From Alistipes sp. (GTDB lineage: Bacteria; Bacteroidota; Bacteroidia; Bacteroidales; Rikenellaceae), in NCBI RefSeq assembly GCF_020026455.1, contig NZ_JAHHQJ010000008.1, forward strand, positions 1 through 64,000: a DNA stretch of 64,000 nucleotides, given 5' to 3'. Under the pieces are notes generated by a model. That model was not told the origin of the DNA, made no database searches, and was given only the letters and a program-made list of their open reading frames with translations. The stretch's first letter is position 1; every line of letters starts with the position of its first letter. This document shows positions 16,944 through 25,400 of this stretch, piece by piece. The translations under genes and the position numbers were made by a program.

Positions 16944-18815
16944 ATGAAAAGACGAATACTTCTGTTGTGTGCCCTCCTGGCCTGGGAGGGCATCCTGGCG
17001 CAGCAGCTCCCGCGCGTCGCCCCCGAGCAGGCGGGCCTCGATTCGCGCCAGTTGGTCCATGCCGACCGGGCCATCGAGCAGGCCATCGCCGAGCATGAGA
17101 TTCCGGGGGCCGTGCTGGCTGTGGTCAAGGACGGCAAGATGGCCTACCTGAAGGCTTACGGCAACCGCCGCACGGAGCCTTATGCCGAGCCCATGACCAC
17201 CTCCACGATCTTCGACATGGCCTCGTGCAGCAAGGCCATGAGCACCTCCGTCTGTGCCATGATTCTGGTAGAGAGGGGCCTGGTCCGGCTACAGGACCCT
17301 GTGAGCCGCTACATCGAGGGCTTCCGCGACTGGGAGAGCGAGGACGGCAAGTCGAAACGCACCATCCGGGTGCAGGATTTGATGACCCACTCGTCGGGAC
17401 TTCCGGCCTACGCCTCCGTGCCGATGCTCGTGGAGAAATACGGAGCGCTCAACGCCGGGGGACTGATGGAATACATCGCCACCTGTCCGCGCGAGTTCGA
17501 ACCCCGCACGGACTTCTGTTACAGCTGCCTGAACTACATCGCCCTGCAACACGTCATCGAACAGGCCTCGGGCGAATCGTTACGCACCTTCGCCCGCAAA
17601 AACCTCTTCGATGTGCTGGGCATGGACCATACCGACTACCTGCCCTGCCGTCAGGACCGCGACGGCAACTGGGTCAACACGTCCGATGCCCATTGGGCTC
17701 CCCTTGTCGAGGGCGACTGGCACTCGCTGATAGCCCCCACCGAGGAGCAGCCCAACGGACAGATTCTCTGCGGCCAGGTCCACGACCCTCTGGCACGCGT
17801 GATGAACGGCGGCGTGAGCGGCAACGCGTCGCTCTTCTCCTCGGCCGAGGACATCGCCCTGCTGTGTGCCGCCCTCCAGAATGGCGGTTCGTGGAACGGA
17901 CGCCGCATCCTCAGCCCCATGGGAGTGAGGGCCATGCGCTCAATCCCCCGCGAGGTGAGCGGCCTGGGTCGCACCCTCGGCTGGGACTGCTGCACGGCCT
18001 ACGCCTCCGCCAACGGCAGCCTGTTCGGGCTCCAGACCTACAGCCACACGGGATACACCGGCACCAGCATTGTCATCGACCCCGAGAGCAACCTCAGTGT
18101 CATTCTTCTCACCAACCAGGTGCATCCGCACGACGAGCACAGTGTGGTCCGTCTCCGCACGCTGGTGAGCAATGTCGTGGCCGCAAGCCTGACGGGTGAT
18201 CCTGTGGAGGAGATGGCTCCCTACACCGAGCACTACTACAAGCGCATTGTCGCTTTCATGGACGAGCGGCCCGTCACACGGGACGACATCGTGATGCTGG
18301 GCAACAGCCTCACGGAGAACGGCGGCGACTGGTCGGCGCGTCTGGAGCGGGAGCACGTCGTCAACCGCGGCATCATCGGCGACGAAGCGATGGGCGTCTA
18401 CGACCGCCTGCACCTCATCTTGCCGAGCCAGCCGGCCAAGATCTTCCTGATGATCGGGGTCAATGACCTCTCCCACGATCTGACGAGCGAGGAGATCGCC
18501 CGCCGTGTGGAGATGATCGTGGAACGCATCCGTCAGGAAAGCCCCGCAACGAAACTCCATGTGCAGAGCCTGCTGCCCTTCAACGAGAGCTTCCGCCGCT
18601 ACAAGCGTCTGGACGGCAAGGAAGCGATGGTGGCCGAAATCAACACCCTGTTGAAGGCCGTCGCCAAGCGCCACAATGCCAAGTATATCGACCTCTACCC
18701 GCTGTTCTGCACCAAGGGCGGCCATACCCTGCCGGCGGAGTACACCACCGACGGGCTCCACCTCAACGAGGAAGGTTACAGGATCTGGGCGAAGGCCCTG
18801 CGAAAATATTTGTAG
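16944..18815 (+). CDS. Secreted beta-lactamase-fold hydrolase (AmiE-like) fused to SGNH esterase
   Basis: Of 623 aa with a signal peptide at residues 1-19. The first ~400 residues are a class C beta-lactamase-type domain: SxxK is S94-C-S-K97. The usual YxN triad appears as YSC within FCYSCLNYIALQ, a departure from the common YSN. In Bacillus subtilis a beta-lactamase-family protein, AmiE (YbbE), is an amidase encoded with murQ, nagZ and namZ. The same company here suggests removal of stem peptide from MurNAc-peptides. The last ~200 residues are an SGNH hydrolase: LGNSLTE (block I Ser), NRGIIGD, GVNDLS and DGLHLNEEG (catalytic Asp/His). It may be an acetylesterase acting on O-acetylated MurNAc, though this is inference. 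Confidence 0.78.
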   Translation: MKRRILLLCALLAWEGILAQQLPRVAPEQAGLDSRQLVHADRAIEQAIAEHEIPGAVLAVVKDGKMAYLKAYGNRRTEPYAEPMTTSTIFDMASCSKAMSTSVCAMILVERGLVRLQDPVSRYIEGFRDWESEDGKSKRTIRVQDLMTHSSGLPAYASVPMLVEKYGALNAGGLMEYIATCPREFEPRTDFCYSCLNYIALQHVIEQASGESLRTFARKNLFDVLGMDHTDYLPCRQDRDGNWVNTSDAHWAPLVEGDWHSLIAPTEEQPNGQILCGQVHDPLARVMNGGVSGNASLFSSAEDIALLCAALQNGGSWNGRRILSPMGVRAMRSIPREVSGLGRTLGWDCCTAYASANGSLFGLQTYSHTGYTGTSIVIDPESNLSVILLTNQVHPHDEHSVVRLRTLVSNVVAASLTGDPVEEMAPYTEHYYKRIVAFMDERPVTRDDIVMLGNSLTENGGDWSARLEREHVVNRGIIGDEAMGVYDRLHLILPSQPAKIFLMIGVNDLSHDLTSEEIARRVEMIVERIRQESPATKLHVQSLLPFNESFRRYKRLDGKEAMVAEINTLLKAVAKRHNAKYIDLYPLFCTKGGHTLPAEYTTDGLHLNEEGYRIWAKALRKYL

Positions 18816-18837
18816 ACCAAGCGACGCCCTCCGACCG

Positions 18838-18874
18838 AAAAAACGGCTGCCGAATTGCTCGGCGGCCGTTTTTT
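18838..18874 (+). terminator. Rho-independent terminator of the salvage operon
   Basis: A 12-bp stem pairs AACGGCTGCCGA (18842-18853) with TCGGCGGCCGTT (18859-18870), with one G-T wobble, followed by a T run to 18874. It lies 26 bases after the last stop codon. Confidence 0.9.
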
Positions 18875-19316
18875 GGTGACTTGTCCCGCCAAAAATCAAG
18901 TCCGGATTCCGCGCTGGAAAAACCGCCTTTTCCCGCATGGCCCGGCAAATACTCCGAAAAAGTTCGCAATAATTGACGAATATATCTTTTTTATTCATAA
19001 TTTTGGCCCTTGAAAAATCGGCAAATCGAACGAAAGCACGCACAGTCTACGCACTGTCGATATCCTCCAACGCCTTCCAACGCCTACCCGACACGAACAT
19101 GACACGAACATATACTACTTATATACAGCAGAAAACGACTCGTCACGGCAGTCCGCGGCTTCATCCGCCGGGCCCTGTCCTTCCCGAGGTTTGTGCTGCT
19201 CGTCATGAGGGGCGAGGCCCTCAAACGGGATCATGTAGCGGCATTGCAGGTCCAATCTGGACCCTGTGCCCCATCTCCCGGAAATCCAAAAACCAATTTA
19301 TCAATCATTTACATCT
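18875..19316 (+). promoter_or_regulatory. Promoter and ~300-base leader of the YncE-like gene
   Basis: TAATTTTG at 18998-19005 fits TAnnTTTG, with a TTG at 18973-18975. This leaves an unusually long leader of about 300 bases. It contains a perfect small hairpin, GGTCC-aatct-GGACC at 19249-19263. No riboswitch consensus could be assigned with confidence and no good small ORF is present. Confidence 0.45.
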
Positions 19317-20459
19317 ATGAAAAACTTATTCAAGGTTTTATTTCTCTCCTTCGTCGCAGCAATGAGCTTCGCGGCCTGCTCCGACAACGACAACTGCTCC
19401 GATTGCAACGGCGGCGACACCGACAAAACCCCGCTGGACGTCTATATCCTCAACGAGGGCAACATGTCCTCCGAAATGGGTTCGCTCCACCACATCGACG
19501 CACAGGGCCAGCTGCACGAGAATGTCTACGCCACGGCCAACGATGGCAAGACGCTGGGCAACGTAGCCCAGGACCTCTTTATCCACGACGGCAAGATTTA
19601 CGTCATCTCGCAGAACGGCGACGCCGATGGCAACCACATCAACGTGATGGACGCAACGAATTTCAAGACCGTGGCCGACTACAAGCTGGGGAGTGACATC
19701 GACTGGCCTTCGCACATCGCCGTACTCGACGAGGAGCATATCTACGTGCGCGACAAGACGGGTATCTGGTGCTTCAACGCCAAGACCAACGAGGCCGTAT
19801 TTGTGGAAGGCTCCGACGGCGCCATGAAACAGCCCATGACGGTCATCGGCAACAAGGTCTTCGCCGCACACAACGGCAACAACGGTCTGATGGTCATCGC
19901 CAAGGGTGCAACCAAGGCCGAGTTCCCCACCACGCTGTCGCAGATCAGCGGTCTGAGAAAGGCATGGGACGGCAACCTGTGGGTGTCGACCCAAGAACTC
20001 TTCGGCAGCGGCAAGTCGGCCCTCTACAAAGTCAACAACTCCGATTACAGCATCATGGCCGAGCACGAAATCAAGGAGGTGAACCTCGAAGGCGGCGCCC
20101 AGGGCGGAGCTTCGTCCACGTTCTACGCCTACAAGGACATGATCTACTTCTGCCTGTCCGGCAGCGGCTTCAAGAACGGACAGAAAATCTGGCGCCACAA
20201 CTTCGCCACGAACGAGACCATATCGCTCGACTTTTCAAAGTTCATCGAAAAGGGCAACATCGTCTACAACGGATTTGCAGCCCACCCCGTCACGGGTGAA
20301 TTGCTGCTGGGAAGCCTCAAGAACTACGGCCCCGACTACCTGATCAACTCGCTGCTCCTGCTCGAGGACAAGGGCACCGAACTGGAACTCAAGAAGCAAC
20401 TGGGCGACAACCCCCTGCGTTTCCAGGCCGGCACCTTCTTCCGCGCACAGTTCGAATAG
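19317..20459 (+). CDS. YncE/DUF5074-like beta-propeller surface lipoprotein
   Basis: Of 380 aa. The start at 19317 gives a lipoprotein signal peptide with lipobox and Cys (SFAACS). The acidic CSDNDNCSDCNGGD stretch after the Cys resembles the lipoprotein export signals that send Bacteroidetes lipoproteins to the cell surface. The rest contains repeated beta-propeller-like strands (DVYILNEGNMSSEMGSL; NVAQDLFIHDGKIYVIS; KVFAAHNGNNGLMVIA). Known relatives include surface propellers tied to vitamin B12 uptake (BtuG), but no TonB receptor or Btu gene is adjacent, so the ligand is unknown. Confidence 0.7.
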   Translation: MKNLFKVLFLSFVAAMSFAACSDNDNCSDCNGGDTDKTPLDVYILNEGNMSSEMGSLHHIDAQGQLHENVYATANDGKTLGNVAQDLFIHDGKIYVISQNGDADGNHINVMDATNFKTVADYKLGSDIDWPSHIAVLDEEHIYVRDKTGIWCFNAKTNEAVFVEGSDGAMKQPMTVIGNKVFAAHNGNNGLMVIAKGATKAEFPTTLSQISGLRKAWDGNLWVSTQELFGSGKSALYKVNNSDYSIMAEHEIKEVNLEGGAQGGASSTFYAYKDMIYFCLSGSGFKNGQKIWRHNFATNETISLDFSKFIEKGNIVYNGFAAHPVTGELLLGSLKNYGPDYLINSLLLLEDKGTELELKKQLGDNPLRFQAGTFFRAQFE

Positions 20460-20545
20460 CCCCAGGCGGCGACAAATCCGCGCGACGGAACGACGCCAGC
20501 CCCTTCGCCGCACAACACGGAAATAAAACCACCGTAGAAATACCC

Positions 20546-20579
20546 GCACCCCGGCCTCCGAAGGCCGGGGTGCTTTTTT
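20546..20579 (+). terminator. Rho-independent terminator after the YncE-like gene
   Basis: Perfect 12-bp stem GCACCCCGGCCT (20546-20557) with AGGCCGGGGTGC (20562-20573), a four-base loop and six Ts. It also marks the end of native GC-rich DNA before the AT-rich island. Confidence 0.95.
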
Positions 20580-20656
20580 CTCTTCAATATAATTTTCGTT
20601 AATGGTTTGACAAGAAGCTGCGTTAAGCAGCTAACTTGGCTTGTTAGTCACTATAT

Positions 20657-21265
20657 TTATTTTATAATCCACCCATATTTTTTTGCTATCCAGCTGCAAG
20701 CTAAATCAGATTTTGCCTGAACAGAAATACGGATAGAAGGCTTTTGCTCTACACCATTCGTTACAAAGCGCAATGGTTTTGTGTGCTTTTTAATAAAGTC
20801 TGTTAATTGCACAAATAAAGGATATCCAGACGGCTCATGTAGTTGTATATCCTCATATGTAAAGTATTTATTATCTTCACTGGTTACGGCAATGCTTTTA
20901 GGATATGATATTTGCAAACAAAGATCTATAGTTTTTATTTTTCTATTAAATTCGCTGTTATAGATGTCATAATCAAAAGGCACAAGACTGAAACTTGAAA
21001 CTGGCTTTATTTTATTCCCTGTTAAGAAAGACATTGTATATGCTGGAACACGAATAGAATCATGGTCTGATATTTCAGTTGCCATAAGCGATTCATAAAA
21101 CCGACAATATGCGTCATATACTTGTTCTATGGTATGCTTTGTCCGTTCGTAATTAGGTATTTCGAAACAGATATTATGTTCTTTACAAAGTTCTAACCAT
21201 TCTTTCATACTTTCAGGAGAAAGAAGAAATCTTAATTTCCAAAATCCACATCTTATAGTTCCCAT
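20657..21265 (-). CDS. Hypothetical protein of the AT-rich island
   Basis: Of 202 aa, cytoplasmic by appearance (no signal peptide or membrane helix). I do not recognise a family. The sequence is well mixed in composition, with no low-complexity segments, and has the AT-rich codon use of the adjacent integrase, so it is probably a real cargo gene. It lies downstream of the integrase, separated by about 110 bases that contain two small hairpins. Confidence 0.6.
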   Translation of the reverse strand: MGTIRCGFWKLRFLLSPESMKEWLELCKEHNICFEIPNYERTKHTIEQVYDAYCRFYESLMATEISDHDSIRVPAYTMSFLTGNKIKPVSSFSLVPFDYDIYNSEFNRKIKTIDLCLQISYPKSIAVTSEDNKYFTYEDIQLHEPSGYPLFVQLTDFIKKHTKPLRFVTNGVEQKPSIRISVQAKSDLACSWIAKKYGWIIK

Positions 21266-21301
21266 ATTTTTTTATTTTATTGTGACTAATTTGTTTATAA
21301 A

Positions 21302-21352
21302 TGCACCTTTAGGTGTAGGATATTTCGATAACCGACACCCGGCAGGTGTGTT
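21302..21352. repeat. Two short inverted repeats between cargo gene and integrase
   Basis: CACCT-tt-AGGTG begins near 21303, and ACACC-cggc-AGGTGT lies near 21338. Both present CACC/GGTG arms and sit just beyond the integrase 3' end. They could be recombinase-binding arms or weak terminators; there is no T run after them. Confidence 0.3.
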
Positions 21353-21375
21353 TCCTAATCTTTAATAGCTGCACC

Positions 21376-22482
21376 CTATGAATCGTCCAACGAATCAAGC
21401 GGGTTTGGAATTTTAGCTTTATGTGCATTCGAGGTATGAAGATATATAGCTGTGGTCTTTATATCGTTGTGACCCAGAAGTTCTTGTATGGTATGTAAGT
21501 CTGTCCCTTGTTCCAGCAGGTGGGTCGCAAATGAATGGCGCAGCATATGTACATGTACCCTGTGCTTGATGCCTGCACGATGTGCGGCTTCTTTCAGCAC
21601 TTTCACCAATGCACTTGCCGAATATTGCTCTCCGGGTGTTTCGCCCTCAAACAACCATTTTTGTGGACGATATTCCCGAAAGTAGTGCCGTAGTTCTTCC
21701 AGCAGTTTGGGAGAAAGTAGCGAATAGCGGCATTTCTTACCTTTGCCCATGATACGCACGGACATAGTTTCACTGTTGATGTCCTTGGGTGTGAGGTTCA
21801 GCAGTTCACTACGCCGCAATCCGGCTGAATAAACTAAGGAAATCATACAGTGATGCTTGATGTTGGGCAGTTGGTCGAGAATACGCTTTATTTCGTTCTT
21901 GCTCAGTACTTCCGGAATTGTCTTATACTCTTTGGCTCGTGTAATGCCACCGTAGTATTGCCGTTTTCCGCCTTTTACCTGCTCGTAATAGAACTTAATG
22001 GCGTTGATGCGCATATTCTGTTGTGATACAGAAATTTTCTTTTCGTTCACGAGGTAGAGAATGTACCTGTTGATGTCTGCCACTTTCAGGCGGTCGATGT
22101 TACGTCCTTTGTGGTATTCCATGAAATCGCTGAAATAGGCTCTATAAGTTTTCACGGTAGAAGGGCTGTACCGTTTCTGTTCCAGAAGTTCAAGATAACC
22201 TTCCGGTAACGTGTATTCCCTTGTGGGTTTGGGATGCCGCACGTACACCCGGCTGTAATCAATGTAAGCATAGGGAGAATAGCGGTCGTAAAAATCCGAT
22301 AGTTTGAATGTTTCCGCCGCTATGCAGGCAGAATCATTGCCAGACATATTCACACCTACATCCTGTGCAAGCATCATGGGAATTTTCCCGTTGCCTGCAT
22401 ACTCTATCCGTATGTAGTCTGTATCGCCCTTTCGCTCTTTATGCAGTACGATACTTCCTCTCTGTTTATGAACATTGTTCAT
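21376..22482 (-). CDS. Tyrosine recombinase/integrase (XerC/D-like)
   Basis: Of 368 aa. All catalytic residues are visible: Arg223 (GLRRSELLNL), the Lys-rich hairpin GKGKK, His312 and Arg315 (HMLRHSFATH), His338 (LLGHND) and the nucleophile Tyr347 (AIYLHTS). The SAM-like N-terminal core-binding domain spans about residues 95-180. An extra ~90-residue N-terminal segment may be an arm-site-binding domain. It probably mobilised the surrounding island. TATATTTG on the minus strand (22508-22515) is a good -7 element 26 bases before the start. Confidence 0.9.
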   Translation of the reverse strand: MNNVHKQRGSIVLHKERKGDTDYIRIEYAGNGKIPMMLAQDVGVNMSGNDSACIAAETFKLSDFYDRYSPYAYIDYSRVYVRHPKPTREYTLPEGYLELLEQKRYSPSTVKTYRAYFSDFMEYHKGRNIDRLKVADINRYILYLVNEKKISVSQQNMRINAIKFYYEQVKGGKRQYYGGITRAKEYKTIPEVLSKNEIKRILDQLPNIKHHCMISLVYSAGLRRSELLNLTPKDINSETMSVRIMGKGKKCRYSLLSPKLLEELRHYFREYRPQKWLFEGETPGEQYSASALVKVLKEAAHRAGIKHRVHVHMLRHSFATHLLEQGTDLHTIQELLGHNDIKTTAIYLHTSNAHKAKIPNPLDSLDDS

Positions 22483-22507
22483 ATTGTTGAAAGTTAAATC
22501 AATAAAA

Positions 22508-22515
22508 CAAATATA
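22508..22515 (-). promoter_or_regulatory. -7 element for the integrase gene
   Basis: CAAATATA on the plus strand reads TATATTTG on the minus strand (TAnnTTTG), 26 bases upstream of the integrase ATG. Confidence 0.5.
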
Positions 22516-22613
22516 GCAAAAAATACAAAAACAAACTGATTGATTGGTTTTTGTATATGTTAAATTTTCTAATAAGGGGGATATGTAGGTACGATTGGGG
22601 TTGAAACCCAGTT

Positions 22614-23231
22614 TCAGGCTTTTAGCAGTGAGTATATGAAATGTAGCTTCTTCTCCAGTTGCTTGATATTCAGTCCTTGAAAAAAGGACTGTTCAAAGGA
22701 GATGCCGAAAAATACCTGCCAGAACATTGATGCCGCTTCCTCCACATCCACATCCTGTCGTATTTCTCCGTTTTCTTTTGCTTCCCTTACAGCGGATTTC
22801 CATAACTGGTAGTTCTGCTCGAATATGGCAGCTATCTTCTTCTCCGCATTCGGATAATATAACCGCACCTGCATCAGTAAGTGATAGTAGTAGAAATTGA
22901 AGCTACACCCATAGGGGTTTTTATTATCATCAAGCAGACGTATAAGGTTGTTCATGGTATTTTCCACTCCGGCTATATACTGGTCAATAAATTCTGAAAA
23001 AGAATTTCCCGTAAACCGGAATTTGTTTTCAGACTGCTGGGTATGGAACACATATTTATCCACGACTGCCACGAATAAGTCCAGCTTGAACGGGAAATAA
23101 TAAACAAGTCCGGCTTTTGACAGACCGCAGGCTTTGGCTATTTCCATCTGGCTTGCTTTCTCATAGTTCATTTTTGCGAATACCCGCAAAGCATTTTCCA
23201 AAACTTCTTCCCTGTTGGTAAACATACGCAT
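22614..23231 (-). CDS. TetR/AcrR family transcriptional regulator
   Basis: Of 205 aa. The N-terminal helix-turn-helix is classic TetR: ALRVFAKMNYEKASQMEIAK, then AKACGLSKAGLVYYFPFK. The C-terminal ligand domain is divergent, and the effector cannot be predicted. It lies upstream of the integrase on the same strand, 131 bases away, inside the AT-rich island. It may control integrase or cargo expression. A second ATG two codons in (MRM) is equally possible as start. Confidence 0.85.
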   Translation of the reverse strand: MRMFTNREEVLENALRVFAKMNYEKASQMEIAKACGLSKAGLVYYFPFKLDLFVAVVDKYVFHTQQSENKFRFTGNSFSEFIDQYIAGVENTMNNLIRLLDDNKNPYGCSFNFYYYHLLMQVRLYYPNAEKKIAAIFEQNYQLWKSAVREAKENGEIRQDVDVEEAASMFWQVFFGISFEQSFFQGLNIKQLEKKLHFIYSLLKA

Positions 23232-23425
23232 CCATTTTCAATTTCCATCACGAAGATACGGATTTTCTGCTTTCAAACAGTTGTGTGCCAGGATTTTTTT
23301 AGCACAAGGTGCAAGTCCGTATTGATATACAGCTTGCGGCCGCCAAACCCACACGTCCAAAAGCCGTCCGGAGCACACACGCCCCTTTTTCGCACGCCCC
23401 GCCGACAGGGTGTGCATATTTTTCG

Positions 23426-23433
23426 TATCTTTG
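23426..23433 (+). promoter_or_regulatory. -7 element immediately before lytS-like start
   Basis: TATCTTTG ends only four bases before the ATG at 23438. Transcription would start at or very near the start codon, implying a leaderless or near-leaderless mRNA if this ATG is used. Confidence 0.55.
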
Positions 23434-23437
23434 GACC

Positions 23438-24508
23438 ATGAAAATCCAGAAAAAACAAGCCATCGGCGAAAACCTGCTCTACCTGATGGTCTGGGCCGCC
23501 ATCATACTGGTCCCGGTCCTCAACTCGCAGATGATGTCCGAAATGCACGTCAATCTGGAAAACGTGCTGATCGCATGGCGGCAGATCGCCCCCTATCTGA
23601 TCATCTTCCTCATCCACAACGCCATCCTCGCCCCACGCTACATGCTCCGGCGCAAATACGGGAAATACCTCGTGAGCAACCTGACGCTGATCATCAGTGT
23701 CTTCTGGCTGGTGCAGATCTACGAAGACCAGCTCACGGACCACCTCCTCAAACAAAACGATCCCGCGGCACTGGACGCCTACCGCAGGGCGTCGTTCTCC
23801 AACCTGGAGATGTACTGGAGCGTGGTGCTGGGATTCTTCATGACCGGGGCCAACACGGGTATCAAGCTCATATACCAGTCGATGCGCGACGAACAGCAGA
23901 TGGAGATGCTCAAGCGTCAGAACCTGCAGGCCGAGATGGATTATCTGAAATACCAGATCAACCCGCACTTCTTCATGAACACGCTCAACAACATCCACGC
24001 GCTGATCGACATCGACACCGAATCGGCCAAAAACGCCGTGATCGAGCTTTCGAAGATGATGCGTTACGTGCTCTACGAGTCGGGGCGCGAAATCATTTCG
24101 CTCAACCGCGACATCCAGTTCCTGAAGAACTACATCGAACTGATGCGCATCCGCTATACCGATGCCGTGAATATCAGCGTGGTGTCGCCCGACAACCTGC
24201 CCGAACAACTGTCGATTCCGCCGCTGCTCCTGATCGTCTTCGTCGAAAACGCCTTCAAACACGGCGTAAGCTACAACCACCCGTCGTTCATCCGCCTGGA
24301 GATCGGATATGCCAACGGACAGGTGACCAGCACGATCACCAACAGCCGCCACGCGGTCCGGAGCGGCAAGCACCCGGCGGGCATCGGGCTGGAGAACGTC
24401 CGCAAACGCCTCGAGCTGATCTACGGCGCGAAAAACTACTCGCTGGAAATCCGCGAGGCAGAGGAAACCTATACCGTCAAACTCGTAATCCCGACGCTCA
24501 ATGCTTAA
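23438..24508 (+). CDS. LytS-type sensor histidine kinase (His_kinase family)
   Basis: Of 356 aa. About four transmembrane segments occupy residues 10-145, with no periplasmic sensor domain of any size. A short coiled coil leads into the phospho-acceptor motif LKYQINPHFFMNTLNN (His177). The HATPase part carries PPLLLIVFVENAFKHG and GIGLENVRKRL. It overlaps the downstream response regulator by 8 bases, a typical kinase-regulator pair. The signal it senses is unknown. The ATG at 23438 is chosen because the longer upstream frame has no kinase-like sequence. Confidence 0.9.
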   Translation: MKIQKKQAIGENLLYLMVWAAIILVPVLNSQMMSEMHVNLENVLIAWRQIAPYLIIFLIHNAILAPRYMLRRKYGKYLVSNLTLIISVFWLVQIYEDQLTDHLLKQNDPAALDAYRRASFSNLEMYWSVVLGFFMTGANTGIKLIYQSMRDEQQMEMLKRQNLQAEMDYLKYQINPHFFMNTLNNIHALIDIDTESAKNAVIELSKMMRYVLYESGREIISLNRDIQFLKNYIELMRIRYTDAVNISVVSPDNLPEQLSIPPLLLIVFVENAFKHGVSYNHPSFIRLEIGYANGQVTSTITNSRHAVRSGKHPAGIGLENVRKRLELIYGAKNYSLEIREAEETYTVKLVIPTLNA

Positions 24509-25241
24509 ATGTATCGCCATCGACGACGAGCCGCTGGCTCTGCGTCAGCTGACAAGCTACATCTCGAAAATCCCCTATCTGGAGCTCGTCGCAACATACA
24601 ACAATGCTCTGGAGGCGCAGCAGATGCTCGCGGGGAAGCAGGTCGACCTGATTTTCGTCGACATCAACATGCCCGACCTGAACGGCGTGGATTTCGTCCG
24701 CGCGCTGATCGACCGCCCGATGGTGATTTTCACCACCGCCTATTCGGAATATGCCGTCGAGGGCTTCAAGCTCGACGCCGTGGACTACCTGCTCAAACCC
24801 TTCGGCTTTGCCGACTTCAGCCGTTCGGCCGCCAAGGCCAATTCGCTCTACGAACTCCGCCACAACCAGCGCCCGCCGCAGGAGGAGGAATCCGAAGCCC
24901 AGCCCAAAGACAAGGAGTATATCTCGGTGAAGGCCGACTACAAGGTTTCGCTGGTGAAGATCAGCGACATCGTCTATCTCGAAAGCGAAGGCGAATATGT
25001 GCGCATGCACCTCGCCGACGGAACGACCATCACCACGCTGTTCCGGCTCAAGAACATGGAGACGGCGCTTCCTTCGGAGTCGTTCATGCGCGTACACCGT
25101 TCCTACATCGTCAACCTGCGTTCGATCAAGGCCTACGTCAAAGGGCGCATCTTCCTCAACGACACGGAGTATGTGCCCATCGGCGAGAATTACAAGGAAG
25201 CCTTCCAGGGATATATCGACAAGAATTTCCGCAATTTGTAG
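24501..25241 (+). CDS. LytTR-family response regulator
   Basis: Of 246 aa. The receiver domain has Asp54 in IFVDINMPD as the phosphorylation site, with the acidic pair DDE at the N terminus and the conserved Thr/Lys regions (FTTAYSEYA, DYLLKPF). The LytTR DNA-binding domain starts near residue 140 (EYISVKADYKVSLV, IVYLESEGEYV, FMRVHRSYIVNL). It overlaps the kinase gene by 8 bases. Targets are unknown. Confidence 0.93.
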   Translation: MLKCIAIDDEPLALRQLTSYISKIPYLELVATYNNALEAQQMLAGKQVDLIFVDINMPDLNGVDFVRALIDRPMVIFTTAYSEYAVEGFKLDAVDYLLKPFGFADFSRSAAKANSLYELRHNQRPPQEEESEAQPKDKEYISVKADYKVSLVKISDIVYLESEGEYVRMHLADGTTITTLFRLKNMETALPSESFMRVHRSYIVNLRSIKAYVKGRIFLNDTEYVPIGENYKEAFQGYIDKNFRNL

Positions 25242-25259
25242 CGCTCCTCGCCTGCCCCG

Positions 25260-25400
25260 CAGAGAACCGGGGCCACCCGCCGGAACGGTTCGGGAAGCCG
25301 CCGAGCCGGAAAGATCCGGGATCACCCGCCGGAACGGTCCGGGAAGCCCGCCGAGCCGGAAAGATCCGCAATCACTCGCCGGAAAGGTCCGGGAAGCCGC
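25260..25400. repeat. Tandem ~50-bp repeat abutting the 3' end of the HsdR-N-like gene
   Basis: Three imperfect copies with the core CGCCGGAA(A/C)GGT(T/C)CGGGAAG begin near 25274, 25323 and 25373 (periods 49 and 50). The last copy contains the stop codon and final codons of the minus-strand gene ending at 25372, so the array may have grown by duplication of that gene's end. Confidence 0.75.

Larger units (their letters stand above)
20584..23300. mobile_element. AT-rich integrated island with tyrosine recombinase
   Basis: From just after the terminator to about 23300 the DNA becomes visibly AT-rich and codon use changes (many TTT, AAA and ATA codons), unlike both flanks. It carries an unknown gene, an integrase and a TetR regulator, all on the minus strand. 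AGCTGC-gttaa-GCAGCT at 20616-20632 is a perfect inverted repeat near the left edge. I could not find a convincing direct-repeat pair marking attL and attR, so the borders are approximate. Confidence 0.55.

Noticed and set aside
19006..19316. Cobalamin riboswitch
   Set aside because: The gene product made this attractive, but a clear B12-box or core consensus was not found, so only an unexplained leader is reported.
20616..20652. Integron attC site and integron-type array
   Set aside because: GTTAAGC fits half a consensus, but the partner box does not, and the integrase lacks a visible IntI-specific insert.
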